A stretch of 64,000 nucleotides of DNA, taken from Hanleya hanleyi (lineage: Eukaryota; Mollusca; Polyplacophora; Lepidopleurida; Hanleyidae). Under the pieces are notes generated by a model, which saw nothing but the letters and a program-made list of their open reading frames with translations, was not told the origin of the DNA and did not search any database. The position numbers were made by a program, and so were the translations under genes. Below are positions 13,102 to 24,842 of this stretch, in pieces. The stretch lies in contig JAVTVY010037278.1 in the NCBI GenBank assembly GCA_036873755.1, positions 1 through 64,000 of the forward strand, read 5' to 3'. The number at the start of each line of letters is the position of its first letter. The stretch's first letter is position 1.

Positions 13102-13650
13102 CTATGGCCCACTTCGGTAGAGGGGACGATGGAAGCGGTGTGGGCCCAAACATCCAGGGAGATTTACAGTGCTTGTCTGCGGGAACGGATTGTCGCTTGC
13201 CGAGTCCACGAGGTCCGTCGTCCCTGTATAATTCACGCACTCCGGCAGACTGAGGGGTTGCCTATTTTCTCTTTCTGATAAAGATTTATTTGTCTTGATC
13301 TTGGAAATAGCTTCTTTCAGTATAGGGGGATATCCACACATTCTTGCCATCTCTGTTGTTGCATAGCTGTCGTCAATGAAGTGAGCGAAATAAATGCGAG
13401 ACCATTTTGTCGGCTTTCCTCACGTGTTTTGCACAAATTTCGTCGAATTTCTCCCCGATTTTTCGCCGTTTGGCCACTTGAATCCATCTCCATTCGTGTT
13501 GCTACACCCTCCAACAACACACCGACGAGGTATGATGCCTCCAACGTACGAGAATACAGACGAAAAATCGAAAAATATTGGAGCAGATTTTACTTCTTTA
13601 CGTATGCTAATGCTAATGCTATGGCGGACTGGTTCACTCTGTGACGTCAT
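13102..13650 (-). pseudogene. THAP domain pseudogene
   Basis: On the minus strand one frame reads RRCVVGGCSNTNGDGFKWPN (zinc cysteines at codons 44 and 49 from the first ATG), then KFVQNT, then a TGA at 13420-13422. The same frame continues GKPTKWSRIYFAHFIDD and runs open to 13102. THAP zinc fingers have a C-x(2-4)-C start and a later C-x2-H; here the third Cys is Tyr (IYFAHF). One stop plus one lost zinc ligand make it non-functional. THAP domains are DNA-binding modules of P-type and Kolobok-type transposases. It sits beside the right TIR of the surrounding element. Confidence 0.7.
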
Positions 13651-13818
13651 GGGTCAAAGGTCACCGCTTTGACAGGCTCGTGGTAGGAACGCGTTTAAAT
13701 CGCCAAATTTACCGTTTTTAAGTTCGGAGATCGGGGGGGAAACTATATAGTCGATTTCTTACAGTATCAAGGTATATATTAACGTTTACATAGGTCCGGC
13801 GATAACATTCCCCTTTAA

Positions 13819-14826
13819 CTGCAGGAGAAGCTATATACATGTACATGAGGTCGTAATTGTTTCATTTTGTCAACTTTCCATTCTAATACTAGTAAGCTTG
13901 ATCAGCCCAATATCTTTGGGTGAGAAAATGCCCTTCTGTGATTGAATTATCAGAGCGTTTATTGTGCCTTGATTAATCCATTTTCACCGGAGCATGGAAT
14001 GAAACAATATGAGATAAACTAACTCTACTCTCTAAGCTTATATATACATGTACAGTACTAGTATTTTTGATGTATTAAATATTAACATTAATCTTTGGCC
14101 TTTGTAACAGCTGTCTAACTACATGATCTGTGAGAACTTATGATGTCCCTCAAATGTTATGGCCTCTGTTAACTGGGTGAAATTGAAACCACATGGTGAA
14201 CATTGTGGGTGGGTGTTCTGTCATATTGCCCGAGATACTGACCCAGATTATGGGTTCACAGCCCATATATGATATATTACACAAGGTGATGCAGATAGAA
14301 GGATATTAGGTTGTATAATTACTCAATTACTTTGGAATATATTTTCAACCATACTATATAGTCCAATAAAGAATGAAGCCTAAGTATACATTCGTGATGA
14401 AATAAAGATAGACCGTACATGTAGGCCGACTGGAGTGGTGTCATAGCAGCTCATGCTTTTATACCTGTACAGATATATGTGATGGAACCTTTTTAATTCC
14501 GATCACAGTACAGAGCTTCAGCCAATCAAAAGCACTTGTTGCTTTCTTCCTCGTGAGCTCACCAATGGAAATCTCCAATGAAATTGGCAACTTAAGTCAG
14601 TGAGAGAAATGAACATTGAGCATACCACTTTGATCTTGGTGTAAGTGACATCCGCAGTCAAACATCCTTGACTAGCAACATCTGAATCAGCTATGGACAT
14701 CTAGATGCAAATATTTCCAGGTGAAAGCATTTACCACCCAAATACCAGACCAAAACGGACCTGAGACAAATCTCTTTTTGATTTAACTAGGATTCATGCA
14801 GATGTAACTTGTGATGCAATCATTGT
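13819..14826. other. No recognisable feature
   Basis: Unremarkable AT-rich sequence between the TTAA transposon and the 30 bp minisatellite. Confidence 0.45.
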
Positions 14827-14828
14827 TT

Positions 14829-15853
14829 CTCATCCAGAATGGGCATAGCAATCCTATCCTCATCCAGAATGGGCATAGCAATCCTATCCTCATCCAGAAT
14901 GGGCATAGCAATCCTATCCTCATCCAGAATGGGCATAGCAATCCTATCCTCATCCAGAATGGGCATAGCAATCCTATCCTCATCCAGAATGGGCATAGCA
15001 ATCCTATCCTCATCCAGAATGGGCATAGCAATCCTATCCTCATCCAGAATGGGCATAGCAATCCTATCCTCATCCAGAATGGGCATAGCAATCTATCCTC
15101 ATCCAGAATGGGCATAGCAATCCATCAGAATGGGCATAGCAATCCTATCCTCATCCAGAATGGGCATAGCAATCCTATCCTCATCCAGAATGGGCATAGC
15201 AATCCTATCCTCATCCAGAATGGGCATAGCAATCCTATCCTCATCCAGAATGGGCATAGCAATCCTATCCTCATCCAGAATGGGCATAGCAATCCTATCC
15301 TCATCCAGAATGGGCATAGCAATCCTATCCTCATCCAGAATGGGCACATAGCAATCCTATCCTCATCCAGAATGGGCATAGCAATCCTATCCTCATCCAG
15401 AATGGGCATAGCAATCCTATCCTCATCCAGAATGGGCATAGCAATCCTATCCTCATCCAGAATGGGCATAGCAATCCTATCCTCATCCAGAATGGGCATA
15501 GCAATCCTATCCTCATCCAGAATGGGCATAGCAATCCTATCCTCATCCAGAATGGGCACATAGCAATCCTATCCTCATCCAGAATGGGCACATAGCAATC
15601 CTATCCTCATCCAGAATGGGCATAGCAATCCTATCCTCATCCAGAATGGGCATAGCAATCCTATCCTCATCCAGAATGGGCATAGCAATCCTATCCTCAT
15701 CCAGAATGGGCATAGCAATCCTATCCTCATCCAGAATGGGCACATAGCAATCCTATCCTCATCCAGAATGGGCACATAGCAATCCTATCCTCATCCAGAA
15801 TGGGCACATAGCAATCCTATCCTCATCCAGAATGGGCACATAGCAATCCTATC
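14829..15853. repeat. Very homogeneous 30 bp minisatellite
   Basis: About 34 head-to-tail copies of ATAGCAATCCTATCCTCATC CAGAATGGGC, nearly all identical. Exceptions are a short broken unit around 15,092-15,130 and a 32 bp variant with an extra CA (GGGCACATAG). The variant appears singly at 15,347 and becomes frequent after 15,555. Since 30 is divisible by three and the unit has no stop in several frames, it gives long open frames on both strands (NPILIQNGHS-type and MPILDEDRIA-type). These are artefacts of the period, not genes. Confidence 0.95.
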
Positions 15854-16319
15854 TTTAATACTGCTCTTTCAAATGTTTATATGGAAAAAGTATTCGGTAG
15901 GCAAAAGGGGTTTCTTTCATGGCAAATTATGTATAATTGTCAGTTTTACAACTTTAGTATTTGTGACCGATATGATAGGAACACCCAGTTCGCTCAAGAC
16001 ATTGCATACCCATAGCAGTCAAATTTTGGACTCGACCAATACCTCCCCATTAGTTCAGCCAGATTAACATGTAATCGTGGAAAAATGCCTCGTTGCACAT
16101 TCGAGGTCAAACTTAAAGATGTCCTATTAGTGGCTTTGGAATACATACGTGGATACTTCTGATCTTCCCCCCCCCCTCCCATTTTAACACCTACACACAG
16201 TATATATCATGACCAGTCATCATGATAAACTAGATCTGTTGATCACTGCCTTAAAATTTGTATTGCGAGATCGAGTGATCACTGAATTGTGAGAATACTC
16301 TCCAATACATTTCCATTTT
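15854..16319. other. No recognisable feature
   Basis: Spacer between two arrays; contains a C-rich run at about 16,168-16,180. Nothing else supported. Confidence 0.45.
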
Positions 16320-17640
16320 CCAGGAGAGTGATCAGTAACTCTCTTGAGGAAGAGTTAGGCAATTGACGGAGAGGGAGAGTGATCAGTAACTCACTTGGGG
16401 AAGAGTTAGGCAATCGACGGAGAGGGAGAGTGATCAGTAACTCTCTTGGGGAAGAGTTGGGCAATCGACAGAGAGGGAGAGTGATCAGTAACTCTCTTGG
16501 GGAAGAGTTAGGCAATCGATGGAGAGTGAGAGTGATCAGTAACTCTCTTGGGGAAGAGTTAGGCAATCGACGGAGAGGAAGAGTGATCATTAACTCTCTT
16601 GGGGAAGAGTTAGGCAATTGACGGAGAGGGAGAGTGATCAGTAACTCTCTTGGGGAAGAGTTAGGCAATTGTCGGAGAGGGAGAGTGATCAGTAACTCTC
16701 TTGGGGAAGAGTTAGGCAATTGACGGAGAGGGAGAGTGATCAGTAACTCTCTTGGGGAAGAGTTAGGCAATCGATAGAGAGGGAGAGTGATCAGTAACTC
16801 TCTTGGGGAAGAGTTAGGCAATTGACGGAGAGGGCTCTCTTGGGGAAGAGTTAGGCATTCGATAGAGAGGGAGAGTGATCAGTAACTCTCTTGGGGAAGG
16901 GTTAGGCAATCGACGGAGAGGGAGAGTGATCAGTAACTCGCTTGGGGAAGAGTTAGGCAATCGACGGAGAGGGAGAGTGAAGAGTTAGGCAATTGTCGGA
17001 GAGGGAGAGTGATCAGTAACTCTCTTGGGGAAGAGTTAGGCAATTGACGGAGAGGGAGAGTGATCAGTAACTCGCTTGGGGAAGAGTTAGGCAATCGATA
17101 GAGAGGGAGAGTGATCAGTAACTCTCTTGGGGAAGAGTTAGGCAATCGACGGAGAGGGAGAGTGATCAGTAACTCGCTTGGGGAAGAGTTAGGCAATCGA
17201 TAGAGAGGGAGAATGATCAGTAACTCTCTTGGGGAAGAGTTAGGCAATCGACGGAGAGGGAGAGTGATCAGTAACTCTCTTGGGGAAGAGTTAGGCAATC
17301 GACAGAGAGGGAGAGTGATCAGTTACAAGCGTCTAGTCCGTCATTCATAATCCAGCCGTCGTCCATTAGAGAATATCCGCGTCCATAATCCAAAGACCTA
17401 TTCCATTTTCCATATAACAGTATTAGCACCAAAAACTCTCTTGGGGAAGAGTTAGGCAATCGACGGAGAGGAAGAGTGATCAGTAACTCTCTTGGGGAAG
17501 AGTTGGGCAATTGACAGAAGTAGAGTGACTCTCTTGGGGAAGAGTTAGGCAATTGATGGAGAGGGAGAGTGATCAGTAACTCGCTTGGGGAAGAGTTAGG
17601 CAATTGACAGAGAGGGAGAGTAATCACTCTCCTTAAATGA
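16320..17640. repeat. 51 bp satellite array
   Basis: The unit is CTCTCTTGGGGAAGAGTTAG followed by gcaatcgacggagagggaga gtgatcagtaa. Variants at the CGA/TTG, CTCTC/CTCGC and GACGG/GATAG positions form local patterns. Shortened units occur near 16,830, 16,975 and 17,520. A 51 bp period keeps frames open (a PNSSPRELLITLPLRQ-type repeat on the minus strand); there is no other sign of coding. A ~98 bp foreign segment interrupts it at 17,335. Confidence 0.9.
17335..17432 (+). repeat. Dispersed repeat inserted in the 51 bp satellite (copy 1)
   Basis: The segment from acaagcgtctagtccgtcat to attagcaccaaa breaks the satellite. It is found again at 56,047-56,150 with a few differences (an extra ttccattt copy here). 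Two copies in unrelated contexts indicate a dispersed element. I could not define its full ends or a TSD. Confidence 0.6.
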
Positions 17641-19029
17641 GACTAACACATGGGTTCATTGGTAAACTAAAAATTGGGAAACTAATATTGCGAGAACACA
17701 AAAAAAACAAAGACATGTATTTTGTTTTTGAGATGCATTGATTTTTTTTTTATTATTTTCTTTTTCGCATTTTTGCATAAATGACTTGATCAGTAACTCT
17801 CTTGTGGAAGAGTTAGGCAATCGACGGGGAGGGAGAGTGATCAGTAACTCTCTTGGGGAAGAGTTAGGCAATCGACAGAGAGAGATCGTGATCAGTAACT
17901 CTCTTGGGGAAGAGTTAGGCAATCGACGGAGAGGGAGAGTGATCAGTAACTCTCGTGGGGAATAGTTAGGCAATTGACGGAGAGGTACAGTGATCAGTAA
18001 TTCTCTTGGGGAAGAGTTAGGCAATTGACGGAGAGGGAGAGTGATCAGTAACTCGCTTGGGGAAGAGTTAGGCAATTGACGGAGAGGGAGAGTGATCAGG
18101 AACTCTCGCGGGGAAGAGTTAGGCAATTGACGGAGAGGTACAGTGATCAGTAATTCTCTTGGGGAAGAGTTAGGCAATTGACGGAGAGGGAGAGTGATCA
18201 GTAACTCGCGTGGGGAAGAGTTAGGCAATTGACAGAGAAGGAGAGTGATCACTCTCCTTAAATGAGACTAACGCAAGGGTTCATGGGTAAACTAAAAATT
18301 GGGAAACTAATATTGCGAGAACACAAAAAAACAAAGACGTATTTTGTTTTTGAGATGCATTGATTTTTTTTTAATTATTTTCTTTTTCGCATTTTTGCAT
18401 AAATGACTTGATCAGTAACTTGTGGAAGAGTTAGGCAATCGACGGGGAGGGAGAGTGATCAGTAACTCTCTTGGGGAAGAGTTAGGCAATCGACAGAGAG
18501 AGATCGTGATCAGTAACTCTCTTGGGGAAGAGTTAGGCAATCGACGGAGAGGGAGAGTGATCAGTAACTCTCGTGGGGAAGAGTTAGGCAATTGACGGAG
18601 AGGTACAGTGATCAGTAATTCTCTTGGGGAAGAGTTAGGCAATTGACGGAGAGGGAGAGTGATCAGTAACTCGCTTGGGGAAGAGTTAGGCAATTGACGG
18701 AGAGGGAGAGTGATCAGGAACTCTCGCGGGGAAGAGTTAGGCAATTGACGGAGAGGTACAGTGATCAGTAATTCTCTTGGGGAAGAGTTAGGCAATTGAC
18801 GGAGAGGGAGAGTGATCAGTAACTCGCTTGGGGAAGAGTTAGGCAATTGACAGAGAAGGAGAGTGATCACTCTCCTTAAATGAGACTAACGCAAGGGTTC
18901 ATGGGTAAACTAAAAATTGGGAAACTAATATTGCGAGAACACAAAAAAACAAAGACGTATTTTGTTTTTGAGATGCATTGATTTTTTTTTAATTATTTTC
19001 TTTTTCGCATTTTTGCATAAATGACTTGT
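17631..19029. repeat. Higher-order satellite: ~620 bp unit with AT-rich spacer
   Basis: A ~150 bp spacer starting ccttaaatgagactaac and ending tttttgcataaatgacttg occurs at 17631, 18256 and 18874, spaced 625 and 618 bp. Between spacers lie eight to nine 51 bp units in the same order with the same private variants (e.g. agagagatcgtgatcagtaa and gatcaggaactctcgcgg). The 620 bp block, not the 51 bp unit, was therefore the last thing duplicated. The third spacer ends the array at 19,029. Confidence 0.9.
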
Positions 19030-22000
19030 TCAAGAACAAAAGTAAAGCCTCCTTTGAGTTAAAGTGGTCATTTTGTCATAAATAATAAATATACACAAAA
19101 CCAGAGCTGCTGTAATTACGGTACACTGAGATAGCAACATTTCTGTTGTACAAAATGACAATTTGAAATGTTTGGGACCGTGTCATTCTTATTAGTAAAA
19201 TGTACACAACTTAAATACAAAGGCTTATTAAACTCATCATTTTGGTAACTATTAAAACAAAATCAAATAAATAACAGGTGAATAGTTACAGAAATGTAAG
19301 AAGAACAGGCAAACAGACCCATGAAATAAGACTGCATATACCTCATAGCTGTCTGTACATTTACACATCAACACTGGCTGTTCAGGTCGTAATTAATTAA
19401 ATATTCCACACCCCTACACTACTACTGACCAAAGGGCCGGATGTAACATTGTGGGTGTACATAAGATTGAAATGGAAAAAAAAAAAAAAAAATTAACAAA
19501 ATCTTATTTCTACAGTACTGTTCATGCAAAGACCACATAATTGTTATTTATTCAGCTTTACTAATGTCTTGAGCACACTCTCACCATACATTCAGAGGTA
19601 ATTAACCAACAACAATGACGACGTATCAGTGGGCCAGTACTCTTACTGATAATGACATGAATGCCACACTGATGTAACTTACGCCTCGTGTAGCTTTACC
19701 GGTATCGCTATGGTAAAACGATATTCATATTGTTACGAGATACATTAGAAAGTTCCGACCGACAAATTCGGGACTTGGAACCCAGGAACCCTGCCATGAA
19801 AGGGGACTCCTCAGCCCAAGTATTGATATATTCTTACATTTTTTATTATTTTTCTTTTTTTTTTCTCCCTCTACTTCATTCATATACTGACGAAGTAGAG
19901 GGGTTTTTCTTGTTTTTTTTCTTCGTACGTATGTATTCCTCACATACATTGGTTGTTCTTATAGCCCTTGTGAAAAGTTTTTTAACTGATGTTAGTTGCC
20001 CTTTTTGTGTTTTTGAGGTTTTTTTTTCTTTCTTTTTCTTGGTAATATGATCGTTTGTCCATGTTACTTGACATTGTCTGGTAAGTTCCTTGAATCCAGC
20101 CGTATTTAAAAAAAAAAACAATTATGGAAAGCCCGAACATGTTTTTGTGACTCTCACATAATTAAAAAAATACAAAATAACTTACAATATCGGGAAGTGA
20201 AAATTACAAATTCTTGGCTTACAAAGTTTGTCGTCAACAGCCTAATATGTGCCCTAGAATTCCGCATGCACAACACATACCATTTGCAGCTACTCGCAAA
20301 ATGAACATGATCATAATAGCTTTAGACCTTACTCAAACAGACTTTTGTGAGCATAATTTTACTGTCATGGTTTATATAACATTTGTTAGGAGTCCAACTT
20401 ACCAGATTTTGGATGAGGGATGGAAATAAAATAATCTAAATGGAATAAATGTATAAATACATTCTTCTGAGACATTCAAATATAGATGATGTTATGTTGA
20501 GTTCACTTCAAGCTGGCATGGAGTTAAAATATGAATTATAATAGTCAAGTGTCTGTGACAATTTCAACAAAAAGTCGGTGGACATCCATAAAATTCTTGT
20601 CATCCAGCCATCGATGTAATAAAGGATGGAATTATTAAAGTTTGGCAACTGATACAGCAATTTCCATTGCAATATATTTGATCATCTTCATACACATGCC
20701 GACTTTTTTTCAGGAATAACTTCATACCAGCTTCAATCAAACACATTTACAGGGATTCATAAAAGTCCGGTTTTACCACCGGTAATCAGGGGTAAAATTC
20801 ATTCGAAAACTCAATTCCGACCTTCAAATTTCACTCAACTTTTCGAGGTTTTGATGAAAACTCGATATCCCTATAATTTTATGGGATGAAACAATATAAA
20901 ATCATTAGGAATGGTGGTAAATTTGAAGAAATACTCAATATGAAGAAAAACATCGAAAACTGAATAGACTAAATTGAGTAAAAAATACTCCAATTTTCGA
21001 CTTCTATGAATCTCTGATTTATATGTAAGCATGTTCCGAGTACTAGCATGTTAATGTTTAAGGGGGATGACAAGGGGTGATATGTAATAAATGAACACAG
21101 TTATAAAGTTTTCAACTTGAAACATTCACACTATCAACGATATCACATCAACTGTCCACAAGAGTTTACAATGAAAGACAAATGATCATCACTATTAAGT
21201 AACATTGGCAAAGCCATGATAACACCAGCAGGTAATCAATCAACATAGCTGCTCTCCTTTCATTTTTGACAGGGCATCATTAAGTAAATGAAATACACTT
21301 TAGTATTAACATAGATAATTGTATATCTAAGACAAACTAGTACACTTAAATCCATAGTTCGCTTAATACAACAAGAAGGAAATGTTTCAACATTACAAAC
21401 AGGAATGATATACACATGTACAATAAAGTCCATAAAATCTGCATATGTTATAACGAGTATTTGTACAATATATTACAGATGTACAGTTTTGTCGTGGTCT
21501 GCTTTGAGAACTGTAGAACAATCGTAAGTTAACATATGGTGTTCTTTGAACGGTACGCTTTTGAAAATTCTTATAGCACATGACTGATAGGATAATATGG
21601 GCCATCTAGTCTGCATATATTAACAGCACTGCCATATATTTCAAGATATATCTCTTACCATATGCATTGTTATAAAGGTCACGCTGCTTTGATGCAGTTG
21701 TACCAAGATCTTTGTTATTCACAATGTATGAAATTTTCATAGAGTTTTGAAACCTTTACTCGATATTCCACATAAGAATACTCCTGGCAGTATACCAGAT
21801 CACTTTTGTACACTTTAAAATCTCCCTACGCAGGATTTTCTTCAATATTTCGTACAAAACCATGTTCAGCATACCGATTTTTACAACAGAGAAAATGACC
21901 GTCTGTTTTGAATCTAGGCATTCTCTTACAGGAGTCCAGAAATAGTATAAAATCAGTTCAACTACTTGTTTCTCAAATTATTGCAATTGTACCATGATAA

Positions 22001-23519
22001 AATAATAAAACTTCGAAATTGAATTTAACAGTTATTGCAACTAAATAGTTATATTTGAAATAGACCAAACAGAAATTGGCAAAACTTAACAAAAGATCAG
22101 CACTGGAAATAGTAGCAGAATTGGTAACATATACACAGGGGTCAGTTGGCAGTAAGTGACCTTAAGTTGTAAAAAAAAAACAGACATATACAATATATCC
22201 TGCTTGATGGACTAGAAGCCAGAAATTACATTAAAGAGTTAACAATCCCCAAAAAGCTTCAGTGTTTAGGGATAAAATCGGTTTTAAAAAAATAGTTGAA
22301 TAAATATAATCAAATCGGATACCCCTAAACTAGCCTCCTTGGGTTGTAGAGTGTATTTTGCACCCCTGACTGATCCTCTACATCAAAGACACTGTTGGAA
22401 CTGGGGATCAGTTTGGGCAAAATTATGTAATACTGCACAACATATGAGGCCCATTTGGGCTACCAGGCCTTGTAACCATAATCTGGAACACACAACTCTG
22501 CTGTTAATGGGAAGTTGTAAAAATGTGCTCATATCACAGTCAGACTCTACTATTGTTACACAGTAGCATTAAGCACATATCCCTATAGAGCTTTAGGACG
22601 AAAATAACAGCCCCTGGGTTTTATTTCCAACAGCGGCAGCACATGTTCACCCTTTAACTGTCAGCTGGTGGAAATGTTGATGTTTTACATGAAGATTCAT
22701 TCCCAGTAATAGCAGAGTTGTGTCCATGTATTACCAAAGAGACATTAACTTTCTTGACCCGAGGGAAATTCTTCAGGCGAATGATATTTTTTTACATTAA
22801 AACTACGTGGACCTGTATAAATGAAATGGTATTAGTATAGACACTATGTACAAGGTATCGCGCAAGGGTCCGTAAGGGGGTGCTGACATGCTCCTTTGGG
22901 CGTCCTCTCCAGGATGCGTTTGTGGAAGAAGTATAGTAAAATCTGTTTCTGTTAGTACTTTTTGAAGAAACTGAATCGTGAAGTTTGGAAGCAGTAAATG
23001 ATAATATCGACAGGTGAGCACCCCATTCTAAACCCTTACTAGAGTTACATATGATGTAGGTTTGCAATAGTTCATCTGCTATCTACAGCCTACACCTTTG
23101 GTATATAGTCAACGTCAAAGTAACACATGCGTGGGTATACATACCATCACAAACACTTGCTCCGATATGGAAATGTACAACGATGTAATTCAATTGTTGA
23201 AAAGGTCTCGACACCGAATGTTCATGGAAATTGTGAATTGTCCGCTCATCAGCTTGTGAAGGGGGTATGCGTCGGGAGATGTGCTAAAAAGCCAGCTGTG
23301 CGCTAGAAAATCAATTAACCTATATGTACATACCGTTCTATCTATATCGTTCAGAAATGTTCAGTAATGAAAAGTTTACACACTATGTAAAATAAAGCAT
23401 TTGGTGATGATGGTAAATGATGATGAATGTTATCAAATAAAGCACTGGTAAGTTCACTCAACACTGAAAGAACTAGCGACACACGCGTGTATACCAGTTT
23501 CGATCAGGGCTCACAAAAG
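19030..23519. other. Gene 3' flank / probable Maf 3' UTR territory
   Basis: A repeat-poor, AT-rich stretch downstream of the Maf gene. The Maf transcript runs leftward here, so part of it is expected to be 3' UTR. A candidate minus-strand AATAAA lies at 22,620-22,625 (tttatt on the plus strand), about 0.9 kb from the stop, with another at 19,547-19,552. Neither can be confirmed by sequence alone. Homopolymer runs occur at 19,473-19,490 and 19,845-20,030. Confidence 0.4.
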
Positions 23520-24431
23520 TCACAAGTCGTCCGGTGAACTAGGGTAGCTAGAGAGGGAACCGCGTTCTCGTCCCCGGTTCACGCCTCTCATTAGCACGCA
23601 CTGGTTCTTGAACAAGTCCCGTTCTTTGGTCAAGGCACTAACTTGGCGTTTCAGTCTGGATATTTGTTCATGCAGCGACCGGTTCGTACGTTCCAACTCG
23701 AACCGTTGTGCCATGCGTTTGGAGCGGCAATTTTGGGCGTAACCTCTGTTTTTCAGGGTCCGTCGTTTCTGTTTCAGCTTGAGGACCTCTTCTTTCGGAA
23801 TGCCGTGGAGTCGCTTATTCAACTCGCGCACCGGCAACGATACTAGCTCATCATCGTCCATCAAACCGTCGGTCTCGCACATGCTGCCGTCGGGTGAACT
23901 ATCACGATAATTGCTACCAGTGGATGAGCAGTACTTCATTCTGTGGTTGTATGCCTCCGCCAGATCATCATCGTCCTCCTCGAAAACGGAACCGTCGTCG
24001 AAATCATCGGTTGACATCGTTTGATGTTTCGACGTGAGGCCCCCTGGACCGCCGAGAAGGGTGAGCTCTTTCAAGTTTGAGGGGGAGTTCCCGGTGTAGA
24101 GGTCGACCCCGTCCCCTGCGCAAAGGCTCTGTAGGTCCTCGGGAGAGATCTGAACGCTTTGGCTCAACCATACCAGGTCGTCCAGCATAATTAAAGGTTT
24201 TTGATCGGGGCTGGGAACGCCCTCACTGCTAAAACTGGGGGACGGTGGTACACTACATGAGGCGGGACTGTTGGGCTTCAAGTTGACTGGTGCCCCTCGT
24301 GAGGGCCCCGTTGCACAACAGTTCGCCATAAGGTACCGTTCGTCCTCTTCCCGTTTCACAGCAGGGAATTCCAACTGCTCCAGGTCAAAGTCAGATATAT
24401 ATTCGTCAGCTAAGTGTTGGTTGTCTCCCAT
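23520..24431 (-). CDS. maf: Large Maf bZIP transcription factor
   Basis: An intact single-exon frame of 303 residues, the length and intronless form usual for large Maf proteins. The N-terminus has the conserved activation segment [12 protein letters not shown] (residues 11-22), followed by VKRE (25-28), a match to the SUMO acceptor site of vertebrate large Mafs. Residues 55-75 are rich in SP pairs and resemble the region phosphorylated by GSK3 in MafA. Residues 145-158 are strongly acidic. The extended homology region starts at [16 protein letters not shown] (193-208). The basic region holds [13 protein letters not shown] (227-239), with the Tyr typical of Maf, and the leucine zipper spans about 241-285. 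Large Mafs bind TGCTGAC-type MARE sites as dimers and drive cell differentiation. The His/Gly runs of vertebrate MafA/B are absent. ATG at 24,431 is chosen because conserved residues begin within ten codons of it. I cannot tell which vertebrate paralogue is closest; one ancestral gene is expected in a mollusc. Confidence 0.95.
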   Translation of the reverse strand: MGDNQHLADEYISDFDLEQLEFPAVKREEDERYLMANCCATGPSRGAPVNLKPNSPASCSVPPSPSFSSEGVPSPDQKPLIMLDDLVWLSQSVQISPEDLQSLCAGDGVDLYTGNSPSNLKELTLLGGPGGLTSKHQTMSTDDFDDGSVFEEDDDDLAEAYNHRMKYCSSTGSNYRDSSPDGSMCETDGLMDDDELVSLPVRELNKRLHGIPKEEVLKLKQKRRTLKNRGYAQNCRSKRMAQRFELERTNRSLHEQISRLKRQVSALTKERDLFKNQCVLMRGVNRGRERGSLSSYPSSPDDL

Positions 24432-24797
24432 CCTCCTTCAGTAACAGTTTATACTTAGCCGACACTGACAGCTATATAACAAGCGGCGTTGAAATGAGAT
24501 ATTCAATGGTGGTTGCCTATGTATTAATGTAGGTCAGTTTAACCTTCAGACACATGTATACACACTGCTCTCAACGTTGAAATGTTTTAAGTCCAAAATG
24601 TTCATGTCGGTCACTTGACAACTGAATATTCCGGCAGATTAGAGTCTCCCCTAACGCCTAGCGGATAGTTTCTGATAATTCCATGAAATGATGAAGAAAT
24701 AGAGGTGGTCAAATCGTGGTCGGTTTAAGGGCGAAACCTTCCACGAAGTGAACAGATGGAGAGACCGGCAACAACAAGTCACAGGGAAACCCCTCTC

Positions 24798-24842
24798 CGT
24801 ATTTATAGGTGTCGTGACGTCAAACGATCTGTCGGGTCAGCA
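24798..24842 (-). promoter_or_regulatory. Probable Maf core promoter: TATA box, CRE and MARE half-site
   Basis: Read on the minus strand, TGCTGAC (24836-24842) is followed by TGACGTCA (24815-24822) and CCTATAAATACGG (24798-24810). The TATA box is ~370 bp before the ATG, which would give a 5' leader of about 340 nt. A perfect palindromic CRE this close to a TATA box is unlikely by chance. The TGCTGAC half-site is what a large Maf binds, so autoregulation is possible but only inferred. A second TATA-like site (24,471-24,479) lies only ~40 bp from the ATG and is a weaker candidate. Confidence 0.55.

Larger units (their letters stand above)
11659..13814. mobile_element. Kolobok-like DNA transposon remnant (TTAA target duplications)
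   Basis: A perfect 14 bp TIR, AGGGGAATGTTATC, lies at 11659-11672 with its complement at 13801-13814. Each end is flanked by TTAA (11655-11658 and 13815-13818). The 2.16 kb interior holds remnants of two open frames near its ends, one of them a broken THAP domain. TTAA duplications fit piggyBac or Kolobok; the THAP domain and AGGG start favour Kolobok. No transposase catalytic domain is visible, so this is an internally deleted, non-autonomous copy. The superfamily name is inference. Confidence 0.75.

Noticed and set aside
14811..15775. Long open frames on both strands, up to 250 codons
   Set aside because: They follow from a 30 bp repeat with no stop codon in several frames. Both strands are equally open and composition is dictated by the repeat.
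14829..15853. Regular 30 bp repeats as a CRISPR array
   Set aside because: Repeats are directly adjacent without spacers, and the window is eukaryotic.
16279..18870. Repetitive 'proteins' of PNSSPRELLITLPLRQ type
   Set aside because: A 51 bp satellite is divisible by three; the frames end wherever a unit has an indel. No start context, signal peptide or flanking gene structure.
19867..19904. ctctacttc hairpin as a terminator or ncRNA
   Set aside because: Imperfect, isolated and within a T-rich stretch; no evidence for transcription in either direction.
23643..23846. Open frame on the plus strand within the Maf gene
   Set aside because: Antisense shadow of the bZIP coding region.
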